In this document: positions 1 to 6,724 of the stretch, one piece after another
Numbering within the stretch: position 1 is the first letter of the stretch
How the letters are laid out: the number at the start of each line of letters is the position of its first letter
Assembly (NCBI GenBank): GCA_017510875.1
Contig: JAFWLX010000169.1
Location: 1-30,892, forward strand
Direction: 5' to 3'
Source: Atopobiaceae bacterium
GTDB lineage: Bacteria; Actinomycetota; Coriobacteriia; Coriobacteriales; Atopobiaceae
Length of the DNA stretch: 30,892 bases
The notes under the pieces: generated by a model
What the model was told of the DNA's origin: nothing
What the model saw: only the letters and a program-made list of their open reading frames with translations
Database searches by the model: none
Translations under genes and position numbers: made by a program

Positions 1-126
1 CCAGCTGCCTCCATGGCAAGCGGACAGTGCATCAACAGCATGGCCAATAGTATCGAAGCTGCCGTACGTCATGATGTCATGGATTTCTCTTTTGCTCGCG
101 TGGTAAGCCCAGACGTTTGAGTCCAC
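1..126 (-). CDS. Possible partial gene at window edge, strand unresolved
   Basis: Two open frames cover the first 126 bases. On the minus strand a GTG at 126 opens a frame that runs off the window edge; its peptide begins MDSNVWAYHASKREIHD and its third-position GC is about 60%. It would lie 13 bases after the 93-residue XRE-like gene, as the second gene of that operon, perhaps the partner of an antitoxin-like protein. On the plus strand a frame enters from the left and stops at 120, ending ARVVSPDV, with third-position GC near 50%. Neither matches a family I recognise. The minus reading is slightly favoured, but it has no clear ribosome site. Confidence 0.28.
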   Translation of the reverse strand, partial: MDSNVWAYHASKREIHDIMTYGSFDTIGHAVDALSACHGGSW

Positions 127-139
127 GTAACGTGATTTT

Positions 140-421
140 TTACTTCACTGTCTTTGGAGCAAAAAGTCCGTTTATCCAACCATTCAGATAGGTTAGGCCA
201 TCATCATTGAGCTCGGAGCTAAGCGCATAAAGCTCTCCCAGCGTAAACCCCAACGGGCGCTCTTCCAAATGCACATAGTTTGACCTGCTTGTTCCTATAG
301 CTGTAGCCGCCTCCTCCGTAGTGAGCGCACTTGCAAGGCGCGCGCAGGCTACAGGTGATAGATCGTCATCCAAGAATCCTCCAACGGCATATAGGAGCTT
401 TAAACATCTCTTTTCCAACAT
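140..421 (-). CDS. Small XRE-like helix-turn-helix protein (93 aa)
   Basis: The product is a 93-residue soluble protein. Residues about 33-72 (from LTTEEAATAIGTSRSNYVHL) fit the XRE/Cro helix-turn-helix pattern: a helix with EEAA, a turn at GTSRS, a recognition-type helix, then a helix rich in Leu. This suggests a DNA-binding or antitoxin-like role, by inference only. The start at 421 is the first ATG after the divergent gene's region; no good ribosome site is seen, and the frame stays open further upstream over the divergent gene, which is shadow. It is transcribed away from the S24-type repressor, so the 52 bases between them must hold both promoters. The gene is less GC-rich than its neighbours, so horizontal transfer is possible. 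Confidence 0.6.
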   Translation of the reverse strand: MLEKRCLKLLYAVGGFLDDDLSPVACARLASALTTEEAATAIGTSRSNYVHLEERPLGFTLGELYALSSELNDDGLTYLNGWINGLFAPKTVK

Positions 422-473
422 CCTAGCATCACATCTAATGAATGAGAACACACGGCATGAAAGGGAGGTTACG

Positions 474-1097
474 GTGAGCATCATCGGCGATAATATCCGC
501 GCACTTCGAAAGCGCGAGAATCTTACCCAGCAAGATCTGGCCGATATTGCCCACGTAACGCGCGAGACCGTCAACAAATGGGAGAACGGCACCATCGAGG
601 GGCTTCGCGAACACAACATCACAAGACTGCGCAAACACTTTGGCCTTACACTTGATGACCTGCGGTCTGAAAGCAACGGCTTGGCCGCGCAGATACGCAT
701 GGCAAGTATTATGCCAAACACCGTTATCGTCTACACGCCCCACTCCTTTGAGGTGTTATCCAGCTCGCACGCCATCATTGACGAGTATCTTTCACTACGC
801 CATCCGCACGCATTTGCCGTAGAGATGGACGACTCCATGGACAGGGTGATGCCCAGACGATGCCACGCCCTTGTGGACCCAGACCTTCCGGCTCGGACAG
901 GATCTATTGTCTATGCGTCCATTGACGGGGACAGCACGCACATCCACGTGGTGCGACGCCTGCATTTGGGCAGCATCATGGCCATGCTCAGCGCCGAAAG
1001 CCATAGGAAAGGCATCGAGGACATTGTGGTCGAGCGACACAACCTGCGCATAGAGGGCACGGTGTTCTGGTATCAGGCGGCAAAAGAAATGACGTAG
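474..1097 (+). CDS. HTH-XRE repressor with S24 (LexA/CI-like) C-terminal domain
   Basis: The product is a 207-residue regulator. Residues 5-60 form a classical XRE domain (IRALRKRENLTQQDLADI, then VTRETVNKWENG). Residues about 112-170 resemble the S24 peptidase fold of LexA and CI repressors, with the nucleophile motif DDSM (Ser121) and the strand IHVVRRL where LexA has TVKRL. The position of the catalytic Lys is Arg161, so self-cleavage may be lost or altered. The GTG start at 474 is chosen because GGGAGG lies five bases upstream; longer starts at 438 or 321 would run into the divergent gene. It is likely a transcriptional repressor acting on itself and the divergent gene. The family is phage- or stress-repressor-like, but no phage genes are adjacent. 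Confidence 0.8.
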   Translation: MSIIGDNIRALRKRENLTQQDLADIAHVTRETVNKWENGTIEGLREHNITRLRKHFGLTLDDLRSESNGLAAQIRMASIMPNTVIVYTPHSFEVLSSSHAIIDEYLSLRHPHAFAVEMDDSMDRVMPRRCHALVDPDLPARTGSIVYASIDGDSTHIHVVRRLHLGSIMAMLSAESHRKGIEDIVVERHNLRIEGTVFWYQAAKEMT

Positions 1098-1115
1098 GGA
1101 GCATATGCAAGCTGC

Positions 1116-1607
1116 CTATGAAGCTTCCCCTACCTGCGTTACGAGCGCACTAGCGCGAGATCCGTGGGAGACGAGGCGCACTTGGCGCGGGGGCTCATCC
1201 CCTGGGGAGGCAAGCTCATCCAGGCGCGTGAGAAACACGTCCAACCGCTCGGGGCCAATCTCATCTGCAAACTGCTCGCCCCACTCTATGACACAGGGAC
1301 CATCTGACCCCAGCACGTCATAAAAGCCAATGTCCTCAAGCTGGGCCGGATCGTCCAGACGATAGAGGTCAAAGTGATAGAGAGGCATCTGCGCCCCGTC
1401 GTACACCATGAGGATATTGAAGGTGGGGCTTGTCACGTCATCGGTGATGCCCATGCCCGCAGCCATACCCTTGGTGAGCTGTGTCTTTCCGGCGCCAAGG
1501 TCACCCGTAAGAACCAGCACGTCACCGGGCTGCAGCAACTGCCCCAGGCGTCTGCCCAGCGCGATGGTCTCGTCAGTCGTGCGGGTAACAAAGCACTTCT
1601 CGGCCAT
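1116..1607 (-). CDS. tsaE: tRNA t6A37 biosynthesis ATPase TsaE
   Basis: TsaE (YjeE family) is the P-loop ATPase that helps the TsaB-TsaD complex make N6-threonylcarbamoyl-adenosine at tRNA position 37 in the cytoplasm. The 163-residue product has the Walker A motif GDLGAGKT at residues 35-42, the family signature SPTF at 60-63, HFDLYRL at 78-84, and the acidic VIEWGEQ motif. Length is normal for the family. The start at 1607 has AAAGGA about six bases upstream; the open frame continues far upstream over udg, but that part is out of frame with a real gene. It is the last gene of the minus-strand run, 44 bases after udg. tsaB and tsaD are not in the window, although they often adjoin tsaE. Confidence 0.93.
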   Translation of the reverse strand: MAEKCFVTRTTDETIALGRRLGQLLQPGDVLVLTGDLGAGKTQLTKGMAAGMGITDDVTSPTFNILMVYDGAQMPLYHFDLYRLDDPAQLEDIGFYDVLGSDGPCVIEWGEQFADEIGPERLDVFLTRLDELASPGDEPPRQVRLVSHGSRASALVTQVGEAS

Positions 1608-1651
1608 GAGCGTCCTTTCTTGTGGCACAGCTTTTGGAAGCCCGCACCACC

Positions 1652-2314
1652 TTAGCCTTGCTGCACAGGATTGGCGGCAAGCCAAGCGCCCACCATACGC
1701 ATGTCGTCTTCGAGCAGCGGGAGCCATTGCTGGTGATAGATGGTGGCCGCGGGGTGGAAGGTGGGACACACCACAAAGTGGCCGGTCTGGTATAGCTGGC
1801 CGCGCAGCTTGGTCACACCCTGCTCGGTACGCAGCACAAACTGCGTGGCAAAGTTGCCCAGACATACGATCACATCGGGCCAGATGGAACGAATCTGCTC
1901 GCGCAAGAACGGGGAGCAGGCCGCTATCTCTTCGGGCAGAGGGTTTCGGTTTGAAGGCGGGCGACACTTGATGACATTGGCTATGTAGATGTCCTCGCGG
2001 CGTAGCCCAGCCAGCGCCAACAGGCTGTTGAGCCGCTGGCCTGCCGCACCTACAAAGGGCTCTCCCTGCAGGTCTTCGTTCTTGCCTGGCCCCTCGCCTA
2101 TGAACATCACGCGCGCATGAGGGTTGCCCACGCCAAACACCAGATTGGTGCGCGTATCGCCCAAGGGACATAGGTGGCAATCGCCCAGCACCGCGCGTAT
2201 CTCCTCAAGCGACACCTCGCGTGGTTTCTGATGGCTGTGGCCAGGTATCTGCATAACTGCCATGGTGCCCTCCGCATCCATGAGTGAGGGACGCTCCCTC
2301 TTCTTTCGTGGCAT
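1652..2314 (-). CDS. Family 4-type uracil-DNA glycosylase, Fe-S cluster
   Basis: The enzyme removes uracil from DNA, starting base-excision repair of deaminated cytosine or misincorporated dUMP. The 220-residue product has the family 4 motif GEGPGKNEDLQGEPFVG at residues 73-89 and the second motif HPAA at 187-190. Four cysteines (46, 49, 117 and 133) are spaced as expected for the 4Fe-4S cluster of this family (CHLC, KCRPP, ACSPF). The first 35 residues are basic and poorly conserved; an alternative start at the Met near residue 12 cannot be excluded. The gene lies 39 bases after alr and 44 before tsaE, in one apparent transcription unit. Confidence 0.92.
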   Translation of the reverse strand: MPRKKRERPSLMDAEGTMAVMQIPGHSHQKPREVSLEEIRAVLGDCHLCPLGDTRTNLVFGVGNPHARVMFIGEGPGKNEDLQGEPFVGAAGQRLNSLLALAGLRREDIYIANVIKCRPPSNRNPLPEEIAACSPFLREQIRSIWPDVIVCLGNFATQFVLRTEQGVTKLRGQLYQTGHFVVCPTFHPAATIYHQQWLPLLEDDMRMVGAWLAANPVQQG

Positions 2315-2353
2315 CTATTGCTCGCCTTCCCATACCAGGGCGTTACGGGCCGA

Positions 2354-3514
2354 CTACACGTACACCTTTTCCATGCGCATGCCAAAGTTGCAGGTAACCT
2401 CGTAGTTGATAGTCCCGCGCAGTTGGGCCATCTCGTCGGCGGTTATGCACTCGTTGCCATCGTTGCCAATGATGGTCACCAGGTCGCCCTCTTGCACGGG
2501 CTGCGCGCGCCGGTACGAGCGCACGGGGTTGGTATCAACGGCAAACATGCACTGGTCCATGCAAATGTTGCCCACCTGACGTGCACGTTTTCCGTGCACC
2601 AGCACCTCCATGCGCCCCGAGAGCGAACGCGAGAGGCCGTCAGCGTAGCCCAGTGGGATAGTGGCAATCTGTACGTGAGGTGTGGGAACACGGTAGTTAA
2701 GGCCATAGCTCACGCCCTCGCCCACCGCCGGGTAGATGGCACGTGTCACACGGGCGCGCACGCTCATGGCAGGTACCAACTTTATGCGGGGCGCAGTGGC
2801 CTCGGAAGGCTGCAGGCCATAAAGGCCAATGCCCGCACGGCACATGTCAAAATGGTGATGGGGATGCAGAATGGTGCCAGGCGTGTTGTCGCAATGCACC
2901 AAGCCTACCTCGCGGCCAGCGTCACGCAGGGCCTCCACAGCCTCGTCAAAGCGACGAGCCTGCAGCTGAAAGTCCCAGTCCTGCACATTGTCGGCCGTGG
3001 CAAAGTGGGTGAAGGTGCCCATGCACTTGAGGCCACGGTGGAAGTCGATGGCATGACGAAACTCCAGCACGTCCTCGGGCAACACACCAATGCGCGTCAT
3101 GCCCGTGTCAATGGCTAGGTGGTACTTGCCTATCTTATCCATGGCAGCGGCGCTCTCGCCGTAGGCAAGGGCAAACTCGCTGGTATAGACGCTAGGCATG
3201 ATGTCGTACTCAAGCAGGGTGTCGATAGCGCCCATGGGTACCTGGTTAAGCAGCAGAATGGGCCACTCGATGCCCGCCTCGCGCAGCTCTACGCCCTCGG
3301 CAACCGTTGCCACGGCAAACTGGTCGGCGCCCGAAGCATGCATGGCCTTGGTACACTCGATGGCCCCGTGGCCGTAGCCGTCGGCCTTTACGGCACACAT
3401 GAGCTTGGTACCCCTTTTGAGCAGGGCCTTTATGGCGCGCGTGTTCTTACGGATGGCGTTGAGGTCAATCTCGACCCATGCCCACCTGTCTGTTGGCTCG
3501 TGGCTTAACGGCAC
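2354..3514 (-). CDS. alr: Alanine racemase
   Basis: Alr is a PLP enzyme that interconverts L- and D-alanine and supplies D-Ala for peptidoglycan. The 386-residue product is full length. The PLP lysine is K43 in AVKADGYGHG; the catalytic tyrosine lies in GVSYGLNYR; the motifs HFATAD, GIGLYGLQPS, PLGYADGLSR and GNICMDQCM are all present in order. The start is a GTG at 3514 with GGAGG nine bases upstream. It sits 80 bases after nnr and 39 before udg. Alr and Nnr are commonly neighbours of AcpS in actinobacteria, so this is a conserved housekeeping order. Confidence 0.97.
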   Translation of the reverse strand: MPLSHEPTDRWAWVEIDLNAIRKNTRAIKALLKRGTKLMCAVKADGYGHGAIECTKAMHASGADQFAVATVAEGVELREAGIEWPILLLNQVPMGAIDTLLEYDIMPSVYTSEFALAYGESAAAMDKIGKYHLAIDTGMTRIGVLPEDVLEFRHAIDFHRGLKCMGTFTHFATADNVQDWDFQLQARRFDEAVEALRDAGREVGLVHCDNTPGTILHPHHHFDMCRAGIGLYGLQPSEATAPRIKLVPAMSVRARVTRAIYPAVGEGVSYGLNYRVPTPHVQIATIPLGYADGLSRSLSGRMEVLVHGKRARQVGNICMDQCMFAVDTNPVRSYRRAQPVQEGDLVTIIGNDGNECITADEMAQLRGTINYEVTCNFGMRMEKVYV

Positions 3515-3594
3515 GATGCGGCACCTCCTACGACTGCACTTGCCTATTGCAGACCCTCGCGGACTGCAGCCTCATCCGCCAGGGCGTTGTCATT

Positions 3595-5205
3595 CTACTC
3601 GTACTCTACGCCAGCCATCATGGCGCGCTCCTCTACGGCATCAACGGCAAGACCAACCATGTCGATTATGTCTCCGGCCATGACGCCGCGCGAGCCGTGA
3701 CGCTCGGTGGCAAGCAGACCTGCGTATCCGTGAATCTCGCACGCCAGCGCTGCTAGCAGCGGCAGGTCGCTCCCCTCCACCTGGCCGCGAGCCAAAAGCG
3801 TGGCCACAATGCCACCCAGCACGTCCCCCGAGCCTGCCGTGGCAAGCGAGGCCGGACCAGGCTTGGGAAGAATGGCCGACTCTACACCCACACAGGCGCT
3901 GGCGTTGCCCTTGGCAAGCACGGCAAGCTCGCTGCCGCCATCGGCCCACACCACCCTACGTGCAGCGTCAAGCATTGAGGTAAGGGAGTCGGGCGGCGTA
4001 TCGGCAAGGCCCACCAGCCGTCCCAGCTCGGCTCTATGCGGGGTAAGAACGATGGGCGAGGTGCGGCGCAGCAGCTCGGGATACTCGTCAATCTGCCCCC
4101 CGGTAAGGCGCGCGATGCAGTTGAGGGCATCGGCATCAACCACCAACTTGCACGTGGAGTTGAACAGGGCCGACACCACCGCCACGGTGCCCGACGACAC
4201 ACGCATGCCCGGACCCACAAGCGTTGCGTCGCGACGCTCGGCCAGACGCACCGCCATGTCGGCAGCACGGTTAGAGAAGCAACCGTCGGACTCGGACGGC
4301 AGGCCTATCACAGGAATCTCCATCATGTGCGCCTGAACTGCAGAAACGATGGCCTCGGGCACGGCGAGCGTAACGTAGCCAGCACCGGCGCGCGCCGCTG
4401 CCAAGGCCGCCATCATGGGTGCGCCCACAAAGCGCGTGGAGCCACCCACCACCAGCACCGAGCCACGCGAGAACTTGTCCACCGTAGTTGTAGGCGGAGC
4501 GATGACGGACTGGTAGTCGCCTAGGTCTGCTCGCCAGGCAACGGGGTCGGCCTCCATGGCCAGTTGATCGGTCTGCTCGGCCAGCGGAGCCACCACAATG
4601 GCGCCGCACATGTCACGTCCCTCATCGGAGAGAAGGCCGGGCTTCAAGGTGAGCATGGTCACGGTCTCGTCGGCCACGATGCAGGGACCGTCCGCATGGC
4701 CGGTCTGAGCCGAGAGGCCACTGGGGACGTCAACGGCCAACACGCGCGTGCCCGAGTTGTTGATAGACTCGATCCAGATGTCAAACGGAGCGCCAGCCTG
4801 ACCGTGAAAACCAGTGCCAAACATGCAGTCGATGACCACGTCGGCCTGGGCCAACAGGCTCTCTATCTCGGCGCGCGGAGGGGCCACCAGAGCCTCCACA
4901 CCCACCGAGAGGGCGCTCTTGGCCACCACCGGAGCCAGATCGCCCTTAAGCTCGCCGGCCTCGATGGGAGTTATGACCACCACGCGCTTTCCCTTACGCA
5001 GCAACTCTTCGGCAGCAACCCAGCCATCACCACCGTTGTTGCCAAAACCGCAGAACACGAGGGCAAACTCTATATCTCCCATGCCCAGGGCCTCGTTGGC
5101 TGCGGCCAAGCCGGCACGATGCATGAGCTCGGAAATGCTTACCCCCACACGCGTGAGGGCTATCTCAAGCGAGCGTACGTCCTCAACGTTCAGAACCGGC
5201 TGCAT
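3595..5205 (-). CDS. nnr: Bifunctional NAD(P)HX epimerase/dehydratase
   Basis: This two-domain metabolite-repair enzyme restores NADH and NADPH damaged by hydration. The N-terminal YjeF_N domain (about residues 1-210) epimerises R- and S-NAD(P)HX and shows FCGFGNNGGDGWVAAEEL near residues 51-68 and VIDCMFGTGFHG. The C-terminal ribokinase-like domain (about 235-520) is the ADP/ATP-dependent dehydratase, with LTPHRAELGRLVG, KGNASA and the signature ATAGSGDVLGGIVA. Total length is 536 residues, normal for the fusion. The start at 5205 has GGAGG eight bases upstream and lies inside the 3' end of acpS, a 23-base overlap that implies translational coupling. Fusion of the two activities is standard in bacteria. 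Confidence 0.94.
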   Translation of the reverse strand: MQPVLNVEDVRSLEIALTRVGVSISELMHRAGLAAANEALGMGDIEFALVFCGFGNNGGDGWVAAEELLRKGKRVVVITPIEAGELKGDLAPVVAKSALSVGVEALVAPPRAEIESLLAQADVVIDCMFGTGFHGQAGAPFDIWIESINNSGTRVLAVDVPSGLSAQTGHADGPCIVADETVTMLTLKPGLLSDEGRDMCGAIVVAPLAEQTDQLAMEADPVAWRADLGDYQSVIAPPTTTVDKFSRGSVLVVGGSTRFVGAPMMAALAAARAGAGYVTLAVPEAIVSAVQAHMMEIPVIGLPSESDGCFSNRAADMAVRLAERRDATLVGPGMRVSSGTVAVVSALFNSTCKLVVDADALNCIARLTGGQIDEYPELLRRTSPIVLTPHRAELGRLVGLADTPPDSLTSMLDAARRVVWADGGSELAVLAKGNASACVGVESAILPKPGPASLATAGSGDVLGGIVATLLARGQVEGSDLPLLAALACEIHGYAGLLATERHGSRGVMAGDIIDMVGLAVDAVEERAMMAGVEYE

Positions 5206-5776
5206 GGTTGCTTCCTCCCTGGAAATTGGTTTCATCTGGCTGGGCGGGCGCAGGCGGCTTGGCAGGACGGGCCTCCAGCGTTGCGGCAACATCGCCCTGC
5301 AGGCGCTCAAGCTCGTCAATCACCGAGCGTGCCTCTCTAAATGACGAAAGCAGCTCGCGTTTGGGATCGCGCTCTTCCTTGGGCTTGGGCTTTACCTCGT
5401 CGGTCACCAAAAGGGCCATGGCCGTGGCCACGTCGTGGGTAAAGGAGAGCGAAAGCGCTATCTCGGTAACACCGCGCTTGGCAGCAGCCGCTTGCGCAGC
5501 ACCCGACAGCAGAGCATTGGGTCGGCCATTGTCAGAATGGCCCACCGAGATGTCATAGCGACCAAAATGACTGCCGTCCTCACCGGTAAGGGCCTTGGTC
5601 ACAGCGGACCGGGCGGCGAGGCGCGCGGCGTAGTGCTCGGCAGGACGAGCCGTGCCCTCGCAAAAGCGGCGTTCCTCGTCGGTAAAGACGCGCTTGGCAA
5701 AGCCCGCGCGCCGCCCAAGAGCGCGCTCCATGCGCGCAATCTCGAGAATGCCTATGCCCACACCGGCTGATGGCAT
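5183..5776 (-). CDS. acpS: Divergent holo-ACP synthase with C-terminal extension
   Basis: AcpS transfers 4'-phosphopantetheine from CoA to acyl carrier protein. Residues 1-125 fit the family in order: GVGIGILEIARMERAL, FTDEERRFCEG, HYAARLAARSAVTKAL, and LSLSFTHDVATAMAL. Two metal-ligand positions are changed: the usual Asp of GxGxDI is Gly9, and the usual Glu of AAKEA is Ser57 (AARSA). Residues about 130-197 are an extra tail: a charged stretch KPKPKEERDPKREL, a predicted helix, then an Ala/Pro-rich end. Typical AcpS is 120-130 residues. The start at 5776 has GAAAGGGG seven bases upstream. It overlaps nnr by 23 bases. Family assignment is firm; catalytic competence is uncertain. Confidence 0.85.
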   Translation of the reverse strand: MPSAGVGIGILEIARMERALGRRAGFAKRVFTDEERRFCEGTARPAEHYAARLAARSAVTKALTGEDGSHFGRYDISVGHSDNGRPNALLSGAAQAAAAKRGVTEIALSLSFTHDVATAMALLVTDEVKPKPKEERDPKRELLSSFREARSVIDELERLQGDVAATLEARPAKPPAPAQPDETNFQGGSNHAAGSER

Positions 5777-5864
5777 GCCGCCCCTTTCTTTGTAAACAAA
5801 GTGCCGCACCACATACGGAAAGAGTTTAGCAGTACCCACGCCTCCTCGGACGGAACACTTTGTA

Positions 5865-5908
5865 GATGCAGCGGGGCGGGAGGCCGCACCTTCCCGCCCC
5901 GCTGCATC
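5865..5908. terminator. Strong 17-bp perfect hairpin between two minus-strand genes
   Basis: The arms at 5865-5881 and 5892-5908 are perfectly complementary (17 bp, GC-rich, 10-base loop). It lies 25 bases after the stop of the kinase-like gene (5933) and before acpS. No U-tract follows on either strand, so termination may be weak or Rho-dependent; it could also protect the mRNA 3' end. Confidence 0.55.
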
Positions 5909-5932
5909 AGCTTGCGTGGTCTGTCGCCTTGT

Positions 5933-6691
5933 CTAGTAGTAGTCCACCACGTCAATCATAGAGAGCAGGTAGTCCTGCTCGACTACGCGACCGCGCGCCA
6001 GCTCGGCCGCGGCAACGATGGACATCCAGTTTTGGATGTAGGACATCTCGCAGCCCTGGCGCTCACAGTAGGTACGCAAGTACTTCTCGGCGATCTCCTT
6101 CTCGCCGCCGAGCATGAGATGCAGGTAGGTGGTGGCGCAGTCAGCGCCGCCGTTGCCCTGGGTGGCATGGGCCCAGTCGCACACGCTCATGGTGCCGTCC
6201 TCGCGCACGATGATGTTGGAGGGCACGAAGTCGCCGTGGCAGATCTTGTTGTGGTTGGGCATGCCGTCCAAACGCACCAGCAGCTCGTACTGGGTGGCCT
6301 CGCTGATGATGTCGCCCAGGCTGTTGATCATGCGGGCGTACTTGTCCTTCTGGCGGTTCATCAGCGGGTTCTTGTGGGCGTGAATCTGCAGCTCAAGCTC
6401 CACGAAGTCAGCCATGCGCTCGACCTCGGGATCCTCGTTGATGAGCTGGCGCAGCGTCTTGCCCTCCACCTTCTTGGTGGCGATGGCCCACGTGTTGCCC
6501 ACCTTGCCCACCTCAAGCAGTTCGGGCACGTCGATGCCCGCCTGGTCGGCGCGGGCGAGGTTCAGGGCCTCGTTCATGATGTCAGCCGCAGGCTTGTTGC
6601 CGTTGAACACCTTGACCACAGTGTCGCCGCAGTCGTAGACCACCTTGTTGTGGCGCTCTACGATGACGCTCTTGTCCTTGGGAAGTTTCAT
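5933..6691 (-). CDS. Aminoglycoside/choline kinase-like phosphotransferase
   Basis: The 252-residue product has the protein-kinase-like fold of the APH/choline kinase family. The catalytic loop HGDFVPSNIIV is at residues 162-172 (Asp164), the metal-binding Asp is D182 in CDWAHA, and the nucleotide-binding Lys is probably in TVVKVFNG (Lys27). I read it as similar to the TIGR02172-type family of unknown substrate; nothing shows that it confers resistance. The start at 6691 follows GAAAGGA. It begins only 33 bases after the adhE stop, so the two are probably cotranscribed, which ties its function to fermentative metabolism by inference. There is no signal peptide; it should be cytoplasmic. The substrate cannot be told from sequence. 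Confidence 0.82.
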   Translation of the reverse strand: MKLPKDKSVIVERHNKVVYDCGDTVVKVFNGNKPAADIMNEALNLARADQAGIDVPELLEVGKVGNTWAIATKKVEGKTLRQLINEDPEVERMADFVELELQIHAHKNPLMNRQKDKYARMINSLGDIISEATQYELLVRLDGMPNHNKICHGDFVPSNIIVREDGTMSVCDWAHATQGNGGADCATTYLHLMLGGEKEIAEKYLRTYCERQGCEMSYIQNWMSIVAAAELARGRVVEQDYLLSMIDVVDYY

Positions 6692-6724
6692 GAGATGCCA
6701 ATCCTTTCTTGCGACGGGCGCGCC

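Noticed and set aside
1608..2180. N-terminal extension of the tsaE frame
   Set aside because: It overlaps udg out of frame; tsaE has its own start and ribosome site at 1607.
5933..6691. Aminoglycoside resistance gene
   Set aside because: Only the general APH/choline kinase fold is visible; nothing supports an antibiotic substrate, and the context is fermentative metabolism.
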